Numbered from the stretch's first letter, positions 35,289-43,904 are shown. The stretch: DNA of 47,036 bases from an uncultured Eubacterium sp. (GCA_947642745.1 CANRTU010000036.1:1-47036); one strand, 5' to 3'. Program-made: numbers and translations. The notes: a model not told the origin generated them from the sequence alone.

Positions 35289-38200
35289 ATGGGAGTAACA
35301 TGGACAGAAGAACAAAAACAGGTAATAGAATTAAGAGACCGTAATATTCTGGTGTCCGCTGCGGCAGGTTCCGGCAAGACAGCGGTACTGGTGGAGCGTA
35401 TTGTGAAAAAAGTGCTGGATGAGACACATCCGGTTGATATTGACCGGATGCTGATTGTGACTTTTACGAAAGCTGCGGCGGCGGAAATGCGGGAAAGGGT
35501 GGGCCTTGCCATCGAACAAAGAATGGAGGCGGAGCCGGACAACCGGAATCTGCAGCGCCAGTATACGCTGGTACACCATGCCCAGATCACAACCATTGAC
35601 AGTTTCTGCCTGTATGTGGTGCGCAATTATTTCCAGCTGATTGACCTGGAGCCCTCCTTCCGGATCGGAGACCCCGGAGAACTGCAGCTGCTGCGGGCGG
35701 ATGTGGCGCAGGAGGTAATGGAGCGTCATTACAAAGAAAAGCAGGAAGGCTTTATCCGCCTGGCGGACCGGTATGTGACAGCCAGAAGCGACGCCGCCCT
35801 GGTGGATTTTATGATGCGGCTGTATGACTATTCCCAGAGCTATCCCTGGCCGGAAGAATGGCTTTCTTCCCTGCCGGAATTTTACCGGATGGAACATGCG
35901 GGCCAGATGGATACGCAGCCCTGGATGGAAGAGCTTTTGCGGTATATGCACAATATGATCCTGGATCTGAAGCGGCAGATGGAATATGCGGCGGCCCTGT
36001 GCGCAGATGCGGACGGCCCCGGAATGTATCTGGAAGCGGTCAGTGATGATATCCGTCTGCTGGAAGGTCTGCTGCGGTGCGGCAGCTACGACGATTACGC
36101 AGCGTCGCTGGGTGCGTTAAGTTTCCGGAAACTGGGCGTAAACCGCAAATATGAGGGCAGCGTGCAGAAGCAGGAGCAGGTGAAAAACCTGCGCAAAATC
36201 ATGAAAGATACGCTCTCAAAACTAAAGGCTTCTTATTTTTATCAGGCAAAAGAAGACATTTTTGCGGATTTATTAAAGATCCTGCCGGATATCGAAGCGC
36301 TGGCGGAGCTGGCGGCTTCCTTCGCAAAGGCTTACCAGGCCGGGAAAGAAGAGAAAAACCTGCTGGATTTTTCTGATATAGAGCATTTTGCTTTAAGAAT
36401 CTTAATTGACAGTGAGACAAAAGAGACGACGGCGGCAGCCAGGGAACTACGGGAACAGTTTGAGGAAATCATGATCGACGAATACCAGGACAGCAATTAT
36501 GTCCAGGAAACGATTCTGCGGGCTGTTTCCAGGGAGGAAGCGGGACATAACAATATCTTTATGGTGGGAGATGTCAAGCAGAGTATTTACCGTTTCCGGC
36601 TGGCCAGGCCGGAGCTGTTTATAGAAAAATACAAAACTTATACGTCCACAGACTCCTGCTGCCAGAAAATTGACCTGCACCAGAATTTCCGCAGCAGAAA
36701 GGAAGTGGTGGAGAGCGTAAACCGGATTTTTTACCAGATCATGCACGAAGACCTGGGAAATGTGGAATATGATAAACAGGCGGCGCTTTATGCCGGAGCG
36801 TCCTGGTATGAGGCGGCGAAACAGCCGGATGTGTTTCAGAGCGAACTGCTGCTGGCGCCTGCGGAGCCCAAAGAGCTGGAAGGGGCCGGCATACACGATC
36901 AAAGGGAAGCGGAAGCAGGGATGACCGCCGTAAGGATCAAACAGCTGCTGGAAAACGGCCTGGTGACAGATTCAGAAAGCGGCCGGCTGCGGCCGGTCCG
37001 GTTTAAGGATATCGTGATTCTGCTGCGCAGTATCAGCGGCTGGGCGGATACGTTTTCCAGGGTGCTGGCGGAGGCGGGTATTCCGGCGCACACGGCTTCC
37101 AGAACCGGTTACTTTGGCACTATTGAGATCCAGACGATTTTAAGTCTGCTCTCCATACTGGACAATCCGCTGCAGGATATTCCCCTTGCGGCGACGCTTA
37201 CCTCTCCGGTGGGCGGCTTTGACGGAGAGCAGCTGGCACAGATCCGGACAGAGAGCAAAGAGCATTTTTATTACCTGGCGCTTGTGGACTACGCACAGTA
37301 CGGCTCACAGGAGGCGCTGCGGGAAAAGGCGGCAGGATTTCTGCGGATGTATGACAGGCTGCGGGGCCTTACGGCTTTTACCCCGGTACACAAGCTGATT
37401 CAGACTGTTTTGAGGGAAACCGGATACGGGGCTTATATACAGGCTATGCCGGCAGGCGCCAGACGGCGGGCAAATGTGGATATGCTGCTGGAAAAAGCCA
37501 TTGCCTATGAAAAAACCAGCTATAAAGGACTGTTTCATTTCATCCGTTATATCGAAAAGCTGAAAAAATATGAGGTGGATTTTGGGGAAGCTGATATTAC
37601 GTCTGAAAATGAGGACGTGGTGCGGATTATGAGCATACATAAGAGCAAAGGTCTGGAATTTCCCATTGTATTTGTCTGCGGTATGGGAAAACAGTTTAAC
37701 AGGCAGGATACACGCAGCCGGATGATTCTGCATCCGGAGTATGGCATTGGCCTGGATTTTATTGATGCGGACCACAGAATCCGTAAGCCCGGATTTATCA
37801 AAAAGGTACTGGAAAACCAGACAGGCATGGAAAACCAGGGCGAGGAGCTGCGGGTGTTGTATGTGGCGCTGACCAGGGCGAAGGAAAAGCTGATTATGAC
37901 AGCAACTGTGAAAAAAGAGCCGGACACCGGGCAGATACGCACCCTGGCGGACGATGCGCCCATGGATTATGTTTCCAGAAGCCAGGCCTCCTGCTATCTG
38001 GACTGGGTGCTGCCTGCGGCAGCCGGCAGCCGGATGCTGTTTCAGATCCGCATATACCATTGTAAGGAACTGAAGCTTCTGGAAGCGGCGGAAGCGGCAG
38101 TATCCAGGCTGGACGCATCCAGGATGCGGACGCTGTATCAGACCGCAGTGCGGGAAGTTTATGAACAGATAGACCAGAAGCTTTCCTGGAAATATCCGTT

Positions 38201-38978
38201 TGAGGCAGACACGGTATTAAAGACAAAGATCTCTGTATCGGAATTAAAACACCGTAACAAAGTGCCGGAAACCGCAGAGCTGCCGGCGGAGGAAATGTTT
38301 GCGCAGGAACAGTTCGTGGAAGAGCCGGAGCTTTTGCTGCCCGCATTTATGCGCAAAGAAGAGGAGACAGAAAACCGGGGGGCGCTGCGGGGCAGTGCGG
38401 TTCATAAAGTGCTGGAAGAACTGGACTTTGTACAGATGCATGAAAGCGGCGATCCCCTGGCGGATCTGCGTCAGCTGACAGAAGATATGCTGGTACAGGG
38501 GCATATAACACCGGAAATGAAGCAGCTGTTAAATCTGCGCATGATCCGGCAGTTTCTGGACAGTCCTCTGGCAGTCCGGATGGCAGAGGCGCAGAAAGCA
38601 GGCGCCCTGCACAAAGAGCAGCCCTTTGTCATGGGCATCCGTGCGTCTGATATTTTCGGGGGAACCAGCGGGGAACTGGTGCTCATCCAGGGAATCGTGG
38701 ATGCTTACTGGGAAGAAGGAGAGGAAATTGTGATCCTGGACTATAAAACAGACTTTGTAAAAGAAGCGGGACAGCTGCTGGAGCGCTACGCCATCCAGCT
38801 GAATCTGTACGGGGAAGCGCTGGAAAAGGCCACCGGAAAGCGGGTGAAGGAAAAGCTTATGTATTCCTTCCGTCTAAGGGAAGTGGTGGAAGTGAAAACA
38901 GGAGCAGAAGTAAAAGCGAAAGGAAATCCGGTATCCGGGCCGTTTGTAAATACATATTTTCATCCGGATAGTGAATGA
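35289..38978 (+). CDS. addA: ATP-dependent helicase/nuclease subunit A
   Basis: AddA is the UvrD-like helicase and nuclease subunit that resects double-strand breaks and recognises recombination signals with AddB. The protein begins WTEEQKQVIELRDRNILVSAAAGSGKTAVL (Walker A) and has MIDEYQDSNYVQE (Walker B), VGDVKQSIYRFR, HQNFRSRKEV, STIHKSKGLEFP-like MSIHKSKGLEFPIV, LYVALTRAKEKL, and a C-terminal nuclease motif VILDYKTDFV followed by QLNLYGEALE. At 1229 residues the length is normal. AGGAAACAGG precedes ATG 35289. Confidence 0.96.
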   Translation: MGVTWTEEQKQVIELRDRNILVSAAAGSGKTAVLVERIVKKVLDETHPVDIDRMLIVTFTKAAAAEMRERVGLAIEQRMEAEPDNRNLQRQYTLVHHAQITTIDSFCLYVVRNYFQLIDLEPSFRIGDPGELQLLRADVAQEVMERHYKEKQEGFIRLADRYVTARSDAALVDFMMRLYDYSQSYPWPEEWLSSLPEFYRMEHAGQMDTQPWMEELLRYMHNMILDLKRQMEYAAALCADADGPGMYLEAVSDDIRLLEGLLRCGSYDDYAASLGALSFRKLGVNRKYEGSVQKQEQVKNLRKIMKDTLSKLKASYFYQAKEDIFADLLKILPDIEALAELAASFAKAYQAGKEEKNLLDFSDIEHFALRILIDSETKETTAAARELREQFEEIMIDEYQDSNYVQETILRAVSREEAGHNNIFMVGDVKQSIYRFRLARPELFIEKYKTYTSTDSCCQKIDLHQNFRSRKEVVESVNRIFYQIMHEDLGNVEYDKQAALYAGASWYEAAKQPDVFQSELLLAPAEPKELEGAGIHDQREAEAGMTAVRIKQLLENGLVTDSESGRLRPVRFKDIVILLRSISGWADTFSRVLAEAGIPAHTASRTGYFGTIEIQTILSLLSILDNPLQDIPLAATLTSPVGGFDGEQLAQIRTESKEHFYYLALVDYAQYGSQEALREKAAGFLRMYDRLRGLTAFTPVHKLIQTVLRETGYGAYIQAMPAGARRRANVDMLLEKAIAYEKTSYKGLFHFIRYIEKLKKYEVDFGEADITSENEDVVRIMSIHKSKGLEFPIVFVCGMGKQFNRQDTRSRMILHPEYGIGLDFIDADHRIRKPGFIKKVLENQTGMENQGEELRVLYVALTRAKEKLIMTATVKKEPDTGQIRTLADDAPMDYVSRSQASCYLDWVLPAAAGSRMLFQIRIYHCKELKLLEAAEAAVSRLDASRMRTLYQTAVREVYEQIDQKLSWKYPFEADTVLKTKISVSELKHRNKVPETAELPAEEMFAQEQFVEEPELLLPAFMRKEEETENRGALRGSAVHKVLEELDFVQMHESGDPLADLRQLTEDMLVQGHITPEMKQLLNLRMIRQFLDSPLAVRMAEAQKAGALHKEQPFVMGIRASDIFGGTSGELVLIQGIVDAYWEEGEEIVILDYKTDFVKEAGQLLERYAIQLNLYGEALEKATGKRVKEKLMYSFRLREVVEVKTGAEVKAKGNPVSGPFVNTYFHPDSE

Positions 38979-39118
38979 TAAGGAACAGAGTGCGAAATAT
39001 GATAAACAGGCAGGCAGATCCGTATGATTGTTTATGACTGCGTTAACGTTTCCTGACTGTCCTGTTGTTATTGAATTCCGGGATCAGTTCCTGTAATCTG
39101 AAATTACTATAGGTTGTT

Positions 39119-39186
39119 TTTGCATGAGGGTGTTTTCATATCTGCATCTTAAGAGAAAAACTGCCCCATGCAAAGACTTCTTTTTA
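39119..39186 (+). terminator. Probable addA terminator
   Basis: TTTGCATGAGG (39119 on) pairs with CCCCATGCAAA (39164-39174), and GTTTT pairs with an inner AAAAC. A T-rich run TTCTTTTT follows. The loop is about 25 nt, longer than usual. It lies 140 bp downstream of the addA stop. Confidence 0.5.
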
Positions 39187-39223
39187 CTCAGGTGGATATT
39201 TATAACAGAGCATTGTTGCCTGA

Positions 39224-39418
39224 ATATTAAAAGTTATTGTTATCCGGAAGGATAAACCCAGCCGCCGGAGGAACGTATTCCCCAGTGATACAGCCCTGTT
39301 GAAAGCCTCGTACCTGGCAACTTTTGGGGCCGCAAAAAAATGGACGATGCCAATCCGCAACTGGGCGCAGGTGTATGGAGAACTGGGGAACATGTATGAA
39401 GGGCGTCTGCCAGAATGA
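39224..39418 (+). pseudogene. IS256-family transposase, C-terminal remnant
   Basis: In frame, 39224-39418 reads a 64-residue tail containing RRRNVFPSD, ALLKASYLATFGAAKKWTM, RNWAQVYGEL and MYEGRLPE before a TGA. This is the characteristic C-terminus of IS256/mutator-type transposases. A stop at 39221 lies directly upstream in frame and the catalytic domain is absent, so only the end of the element remains. No terminal inverted repeat or target duplication was found beside it. Confidence 0.72.
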
Positions 39419-39536
39419 ATAAAAAGCTGTCAGAAGACGGCTGGCTGATGCCGGCTGCTCCTGACATACCCGTCTGCGACTGCTATATATAAAGCAAGGG
39501 CGAAAAGCTTATTTTAAAGCCTTTCAGCCGTTATTA

Positions 39537-39900
39537 TCATAGAAGATCTGCATTTACAGACTTTTTTTCATAGTCTCCCTTCCCTCCACCTTTTCCGATG
39601 CGAAACAGTTCTTCTGCCTGGTTCCTGGTATAATACAGGGAGAGGATACGCTCCTTTGGCCAGTGCCCTTGATGAAACCAGTATGAATAGGCCGGCTTCA
39701 TGCATATGGCTATATGTGTCATCTGGAGGTTTATCCTCACCTCCTGCTTTAGCGGCAGCCCTTTGCATATCCCCTGGTTGTGTTGTGGGACCAGGGCACA
39801 GATAGCCATAGGATTTTCTGCCGGGTTTGTTCCCAGGCATCACGTCAGCCTGTTTGATATCGTTCCCCATAGCATCTCTGGCTTGCATAGCATTAAAATT
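39537..39900 (-). pseudogene. IS4/IS1634-type transposase remnant with frameshift
   Basis: On the minus strand one frame reads SYGYLCPGP and HEAGLFILVSSRALAK. The neighbouring frame then continues as ERILSLYYTRNQAEELFRIGKG. The join near 39655 makes a continuous match to the region of IS4/IS1634-type DDE transposases where GVFxLVSS precedes the YYTRxxxExxF segment with the catalytic Glu. The switch of frame at that point shows a frameshift. The earlier catalytic Asp regions and the C-terminal end are lost. Confidence 0.55.
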
Positions 39901-40142
39901 CCCAAAAACAACAGCGCCAGCGCCAACAAATGATCCATATATATTTTCTCCCCCCCGTTTTTCCAGGCAGGATGATTTTTTGCTGAAGTTTTAATGCCCG
40001 CCCCATTGTTTTAAAAGCAGGAAACCATTTCTGATTCCCTGCTTTCATGGTACTGATAAGTTATAAAAACATAAGTATACAGGCTAATCCAGGTGCCCCA
40101 AAAATGGCACTGTCAATTCCTGTACTGACATAATTCAGGCCT

Positions 40143-41099
40143 TTACTGATAACCATTCACATCCAGAAACAGACAATCCCCATCTTCGGTTACTCCCACA
40201 ATCGATTGACCGGCAACCATCAGGTCTGCCACATCCGGCCATCTGCCAAGAGCCTCCTGAATTGCAGCCGTAGATTGTCCGCCATTGTCCACGTAGTCTA
40301 TCCTTCCGTCTCTCCTTAACCCTGCAACAAAATTAAACCCATGGCGCACTGCCGCCAGATTTTTCCACTCTGATACGTCGGGAGCTTCGATATCCATCCA
40401 CCATAACACCGCTTCGCCGTTTTCTTTCAACCCTGCACACCGTGCCGCGGTTTCGGATGAGCTGATAGCAACAATATCGCCGCCGTTATACACGTTTTCT
40501 ATCCCGTCATGCATGTAGTAAACGTTCCCGCCCTCCGTCAGCACATAACCACCCGACAGTGCTGCCGGTGTTTCCCCGGGCAGGGAAACACGCTTGAAAT
40601 CATCCTCTTCTTCACACAGCAGTTCCCTGGATTGGAGCAGCGCCATAAAATCCAGATACTCCAGGTTCCCGTTAACGCCAAGAAACGGCTCCGTTTTGTT
40701 ATATTCCAGCGCTTTTCCAGCCATATATCTGCTATAGCCTGCTGTGAGTGGAAGATTGTCTTCATCAGGCGGAAGATCCTGCCCATCATAAAAAAGGCTT
40801 CCGTCCTTCATCAGCACACAAAGCCGTTCACCGGAAAATACCTGCGCGGCCATCCCGTCCAATCTCATGGCCGACCATGTATGGGTGTCCGAATGATATT
40901 CATAGAGAACGCCGTTATCAAGTTTCAACGGTATTACATTGGTGCTGTCTGTTTTCTCTGAATAGCGGAACAAAAGAGCAGACTGATTGGGCCTTGCGGG
41001 CTGGTTTCCGTTCTGCCGGAAAGCACTGTACAGCAGGACCATAAACAATGCTGCCACACATGCTGTACGCATTGCTCTATTTGGGAAATGCCTGTTCAT
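40143..41099 (-). CDS. Membrane-anchored RCC1-like beta-propeller protein
   Basis: The N-terminus has positive charges then a hydrophobic stretch (AMRTACVAALFMVLLYSAF, about 8-26), a signal anchor without a clear cleavage site or lipobox. The rest is a series of RCC1-like blades with Gly-rich turns: VLMKDGSLFYDG, VLTEGGNVYYMHDG, IVAISSSETAARCAGLKENGEAVLWW, NFVAGLRRDGRIDYVDNG and IVGVTEDGDCLFLD. The protein is expected on the outer side of the membrane. It is 318 residues and opposite in strand to its left neighbours. The ligand is unknown. No clear ribosome site is visible upstream: the bases just before the ATG read GGAGTACATCAC. Confidence 0.7.
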   Translation of the reverse strand: MNRHFPNRAMRTACVAALFMVLLYSAFRQNGNQPARPNQSALLFRYSEKTDSTNVIPLKLDNGVLYEYHSDTHTWSAMRLDGMAAQVFSGERLCVLMKDGSLFYDGQDLPPDEDNLPLTAGYSRYMAGKALEYNKTEPFLGVNGNLEYLDFMALLQSRELLCEEEDDFKRVSLPGETPAALSGGYVLTEGGNVYYMHDGIENVYNGGDIVAISSSETAARCAGLKENGEAVLWWMDIEAPDVSEWKNLAAVRHGFNFVAGLRRDGRIDYVDNGGQSTAAIQEALGRWPDVADLMVAGQSIVGVTEDGDCLFLDVNGYQ

Positions 41100-41110
41100 G
41101 TGATGTACTC

Positions 41111-41353
41111 CTACTTATAATTGTAATAAATGTTTCGTGAATATGCAACTGGGCTAAAAGTGTCAAACAACGTGCTAAATGATGTTACATTGCCATATCC
41201 TACAACACGTACATTTTTTATCAAACTTCCACCATATTTAAGTGTGCTGCCTGTTGTTCCGGTAAAGGGGCATGAGCCTGACGCATATTGACGCTTTGCT
41301 GTCGTGTAAGCATAGAAATGTAACTGTTCGGTAATATTGGTCGATACCAGAGA
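41111..41353 (-). pseudogene. C-terminal remnant of an unknown exported-type protein
   Basis: An 81-codon frame with no start codon runs from just after a TAG to a TAG at 41111-41113. It reads Ser/Thr/Gly/Tyr-rich text: HFYAYTTAKRQYASGS, CPFTGTTGSTLKYGGSLIKN and VRVVGYGNVTSFSTLFDTF. The composition suggests an extracellular protein. It ends just before the RCC1-like gene. I do not recognise the family, and chance is possible. Confidence 0.35.
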
Positions 41354-41553
41354 TGTCTACTCAGATTTTGAAGTCGTTGTCAATAAAAGGCATGCCAGGT
41401 ATGTGGAGTGACTCCATCTCTCTGTCGTAGTTGCGGGTTTTCTGGCATATTCAGTTCATAAATTCTGAAGTTAAAATTCTGTTGTCCTAATTCAAAAAAT
41501 TGGTTATAATAATTATGTTTATGTATAGTTGCATTATAACATGTAGCGGAGGA

Positions 41554-41588
41554 AAGATGGTTATGGTTAGCCATCTTTTTCTCTTTTT
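41554..41588 (+). terminator. Possible terminator hairpin
   Basis: AAGATGG (41554-41560) pairs with CCATCTT, with a 10-nt loop, and is followed by TTTCTCTTTTT. It would act on plus-strand transcription, although no plus-strand gene is close upstream. The reverse direction also has an A/T-rich flank. Confidence 0.4.
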
Positions 41589-41600
41589 ATAGGGATAATT

Positions 41601-41641
41601 ACAGGGAGGCATGTGACCCGGTGAGTCAGACGCCTCCCTGT
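41601..41641. repeat. Perfect 10-bp inverted repeat
   Basis: ACAGGGAGGC (41601-41610) and GCCTCCCTGT (41632-41641) are exact inverted copies around a 21-nt spacer. No T-run follows on either strand, so it is not an obvious terminator. It may be an operator, a recombination site or a transcript-stabilising hairpin. Confidence 0.5.
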
Positions 41642-41766
41642 TCATGACTATCTATTAACCGACAGCCCCTTTTAGGAAAAATAATATATATTTTTTTGTG
41701 ATGATAGAGTATATGGATATTAATCTATATAAAATTTCCCCAAATGTAATAAGTCAATTTGTTTGG

Positions 41767-42771
41767 TTATATTACATTTAAAGATTTAATATACTGATCA
41801 ATACCATTTTTTTCATGTAGCCCATACTTCTTATCCATCAAATAAAAATAATTCTGGATATCTTCATCATGGATTATATTTCTACATCTGTCTGCTTCAT
41901 TTAATCCATGTCTTGCATTTTTCCATGGCTGTTCTTTATGTGTAAATTCTCTCAATATGCTGCCATTATAGATTCCGAAGTTCTTTAATACATAATCAAT
42001 CATGCTCATTTCTTCACTGGATAAAAGATTTTCAAAACAGATATCCAATTCTTCATTTGATATTACTTCACGGCCGGATTTTTTATACTTTTCATACACA
42101 GTAGGAAACACAGGCCCATGAACCCATGCTTCACAAGATTCATTTAAAACATCTTTTTTCAGCAATATAAAACCAAATACTTTTATATAATATAGTAATT
42201 TCTGCAGCGAAAGGTTTGTAACTTCATACGAGGATTTGATTACATACATTGAAATCAATTCGATTTTTGTTTTATCATCCAGGAAATGCTCCCTTTCTAT
42301 AATCGCTTTCATAGATTTATGAAATGCTTTTTCTGTTATATTACATTTGTTTTTATACAGAATTTCCCGCATAGCATTATCATCATTTAAAACCATCAAT
42401 AACAAATCAGAATATCTTCTGGAAGGAAGCTGTCCATCCAGATACCTTGTAATTGTCAACTCTCCGAATCCAAGAAGGTTAGATAATGGGCGCTTTTCAA
42501 TATTATATTTTTTTAAAATTGTATAGATATCATCAATGGTAATCAGTCCATTATTTCTGCGGTACAAGTTATCAAGATCATGTTCATTCGCATCGCTTAA
42601 TCCTGGAACCATAACTTCTTCGCCACAGGTATTGCATACAGCATACTGTTCATTACAGGTATATTCAGTACCTTTAATTACACGTACACTTTTCCGGCGT
42701 TTAATTGTATATTCTGTCCTCGTCCTGCAATTCCAGCAAAGAACCTGTTGCTGTCCACTCCTTTCTGCCAT
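41767..42771 (-). CDS. Zinc-finger/HTH/Panacea (DUF4065) antitoxin
   Basis: The 334-residue protein has three parts. Residues 1-55 are an MqsA-like zinc finger with CWNC and CNTCGEE. Residues about 75-135 are a helix-turn-helix with LSNLLGFGELTITRYLDGQLPSRRYSDLL. Residues about 170-330 are the Panacea/SocA (DUF4065) domain with LSLQKLLYYIKVFGF, CEAWVHGPVFPTVYEKYK, and a late ARHGLNEADRCRNII. The Panacea domain neutralises diverse toxins in many bacteria, and the finger/HTH part should bind the operator. It is downstream of a candidate toxin gene, so toxin comes first as in mqsRA. The 5' bases AAGGAG precede the start. Confidence 0.8.
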   Translation of the reverse strand: MAERSGQQQVLCWNCRTRTEYTIKRRKSVRVIKGTEYTCNEQYAVCNTCGEEVMVPGLSDANEHDLDNLYRRNNGLITIDDIYTILKKYNIEKRPLSNLLGFGELTITRYLDGQLPSRRYSDLLLMVLNDDNAMREILYKNKCNITEKAFHKSMKAIIEREHFLDDKTKIELISMYVIKSSYEVTNLSLQKLLYYIKVFGFILLKKDVLNESCEAWVHGPVFPTVYEKYKKSGREVISNEELDICFENLLSSEEMSMIDYVLKNFGIYNGSILREFTHKEQPWKNARHGLNEADRCRNIIHDEDIQNYFYLMDKKYGLHEKNGIDQYIKSLNVI

Positions 42772-42878
42772 GTTTTCCCCTCCTTAAAATGTGATTTCGT
42801 TGAATTGTACTTCATTAGTATTATGTAATATGTCGAATATAGTTTATAAAAACAGAAATATGTATAATGCGCTTACCA

Positions 42879-42901
42879 CTCTGTCATATGGAATGACAGA
42901 G
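42879..42901. repeat. 9-bp inverted repeat between toxin and antitoxin
   Basis: CTCTGTCAT (42879-42887) and ATGACAGAG (42893-42901) form a perfect hairpin with a 5-nt loop in the 148-nt gap between the toxin stop and the antitoxin start. On the minus strand a -10-like TATACA follows, so a second promoter for the antitoxin is possible. No T-run follows, so termination is unlikely. Confidence 0.5.
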
Positions 42902-42919
42902 CGGCTACAATTCTTTATT

Positions 42920-43303
42920 TCAAATATTATCCTGATGAAAAGAAATGATAAACATGAAATTTTGTTCATCCGGCCAGGTAATTTTGATATATATCATTAC
43001 ATTACGGTATTCCGCATCTTCTATCCATTTCGGCATCAATATGACACTCTTTTTGAATACATATATAATATCTTCTGGATGCATTAAATTATTACTTTTT
43101 TCCTTTTTTATAAAATCTTTCGGTTCTAAATCCATCATTATTTCAATGATTTTATCATCATTTATATTATACTCGTGTTTCTGGTATTCGTTTTTTTTTC
43201 TTTTGCAAATAGTATAATCAACACCAAATTTTCCTTTTTGAATCGTTTCTTTCATGCGCCTTATAATATCTTCTGGATGATCATTTTTTTCAACATTCGA
43301 CAA
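42920..43303 (-). CDS. MqsR-like toxin candidate
   Basis: The 127-residue basic protein has the overall outline of MqsR-type RNA interferases: a helix with DIIRRMKETIQKGKF, a mid-segment KIIEIMMDLEPKDF, a loop to DIIYVFKKSVILM, and closing strands VMIYIKITWPDEQNFMFIISFHQDN, similar to the YLKIT...VIVSF ending of MqsR. No catalytic residue can be assigned with certainty. The start is TTG 43303, in frame with AAAGGAG 8 nt upstream. It precedes the antitoxin with a 148-nt gap. Confidence 0.55.
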   Translation of the reverse strand: MSNVEKNDHPEDIIRRMKETIQKGKFGVDYTICKRKKNEYQKHEYNINDDKIIEIMMDLEPKDFIKKEKSNNLMHPEDIIYVFKKSVILMPKWIEDAEYRNVMIYIKITWPDEQNFMFIISFHQDNI

Positions 43304-43355
43304 CTTTTATGCTCCTTTCTCAAAATACTTCATTTTTCATTCCTCCTTTACCTAT

Positions 43356-43394
43356 AAAATACCAAAATGATACACTTTTGTCAATAGTGTATCA
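43356..43394 (-). promoter_or_regulatory. Toxin-antitoxin promoter with operator palindrome
   Basis: On the minus strand a perfect -35 TTGACA (43379-43384) and a -10-like TATTTT (43356-43361) are separated by 17 nt. TGATACACT (43368-43376) and AGTGTATCA (43386-43394) are exact inverted arms with a 9-nt spacer, and the -35 lies between them. A bound repressor would block polymerase, the arrangement expected for autoregulation by the antitoxin. Confidence 0.72.
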
Positions 43395-43466
43395 AAATTT
43401 AGTTTAAAAATACAGCGTATATGTTACAAGTATCATAACCTGGTTTCATAAGTAAGGGAGATTTTT

Positions 43467-43699
43467 ATGGTTTACGGATACCGCAGGGTGTCAGCCCGGA
43501 TGCGGGCCAGGGATGGAAACAGCCCGCAGGTGCAGGAAAGGCTGTTAAAAAGAACGGGGCAGAGGAAAGATACACGGACGCACTGACCGGGATAAAAGCA
43601 CACAGTCAGGGCCATTCCTACAGACAGGTAACGGAACTGACCGGGATTTCAAAATCCACGCTCATCCGTGCAAAAAATAAAACTGAACGAAACGCATAA
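43467..43699 (+). pseudogene. Serine resolvase with internal deletion and frameshift
   Basis: The frame from ATG 43467 reads a resolvase N-terminus, MVYGYRRVSARMRARDGNS, retaining the catalytic serine, then QVQERLLKR. A shifted frame continues with GAEERYTDALTGIKAHS and the C-terminal helix-turn-helix SYRQVTELTGISKSTLIRA. The middle catalytic core is missing and the total of 233 bp is not divisible by three, so both a deletion and a frameshift are present. AAGGGAG precedes the start. Confidence 0.7.
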
Positions 43700-43710
43700 A
43701 CAATGACAGT

Positions 43711-43746
43711 ACATACCATTTTTTATTTTTCTGGTATGCCTTTTTA
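43711..43746 (+). terminator. Possible terminator after the resolvase remnant
   Basis: CATACC and GGTATG flank a 15-nt T-rich loop and are followed by CCTTTTT. The stem is only 6 bp, so it is weak. Confidence 0.35.
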
Positions 43747-43763
43747 GCCAATATGCAGCATTA

Positions 43764-43904
43764 TCATTTCAAATTAACTTCAATCATCGAAGCAATCTTA
43801 TCAGAAAGCATATCCGGATCTGACCTTTTATCCATGAAAAGCAGGTTATTGTATTTAGACGCTGAATGATCTTTTGCGGCTATGTAAACTTTTGTGGAAC
43901 GCAT
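43764..43904 (-). CDS. Hypothetical 46-residue protein
   Basis: A short frame reads MRSTKVYIAAKDHSASKYNNLLFMDKR... and ends IASMIEVNLK. It has a plausible hydrophobic/charged pattern but no clear ribosome site and no known family to me. It may be a fragment of a larger protein. Confidence 0.25.
   Translation of the reverse strand: MRSTKVYIAAKDHSASKYNNLLFMDKRSDPDMLSDKIASMIEVNLK

Larger units (their letters stand above)
38979..40142. other. Gene-poor region with two transposase remnants
   Basis: The 1164-bp stretch has no intact gene. It holds an addA terminator, an IS256-type C-terminal remnant on the plus strand and an IS4/IS1634-type remnant on the minus strand, described separately. The last 200 bp contain C- and T-rich runs and nothing recognisable. 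Confidence 0.7.
41100..41766. other. Spacer between the RCC1-like gene and the toxin-antitoxin pair
   Basis: The 667-bp stretch holds one remnant (41111-41353, minus), a T-run hairpin near 41554-41588, a perfect 10-bp inverted repeat at 41601-41641, and an AAATGTAAT/ATTACATTT inverted repeat overlapping the antitoxin stop. It is AT-rich towards the right. The 64-residue open frame at 41380-41574 (minus) has no family features and was left out. Confidence 0.6.

Noticed and set aside
34940..35626. 228-residue minus-strand open frame through the 19-bp array
   Set aside because: It runs antisense into addA and its text is made by the repeats, whose 19-bp period cycles through frames; no protein family features.
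40509..40961. 150-residue plus-strand open frame
   Set aside because: It is antisense to the RCC1-like gene, and its composition is that of a shadow frame.
41380..41574. 64-residue minus-strand open frame
   Set aside because: Low-complexity His/Asn-rich text with no ribosome site or family match; partly overlaps a hairpin.
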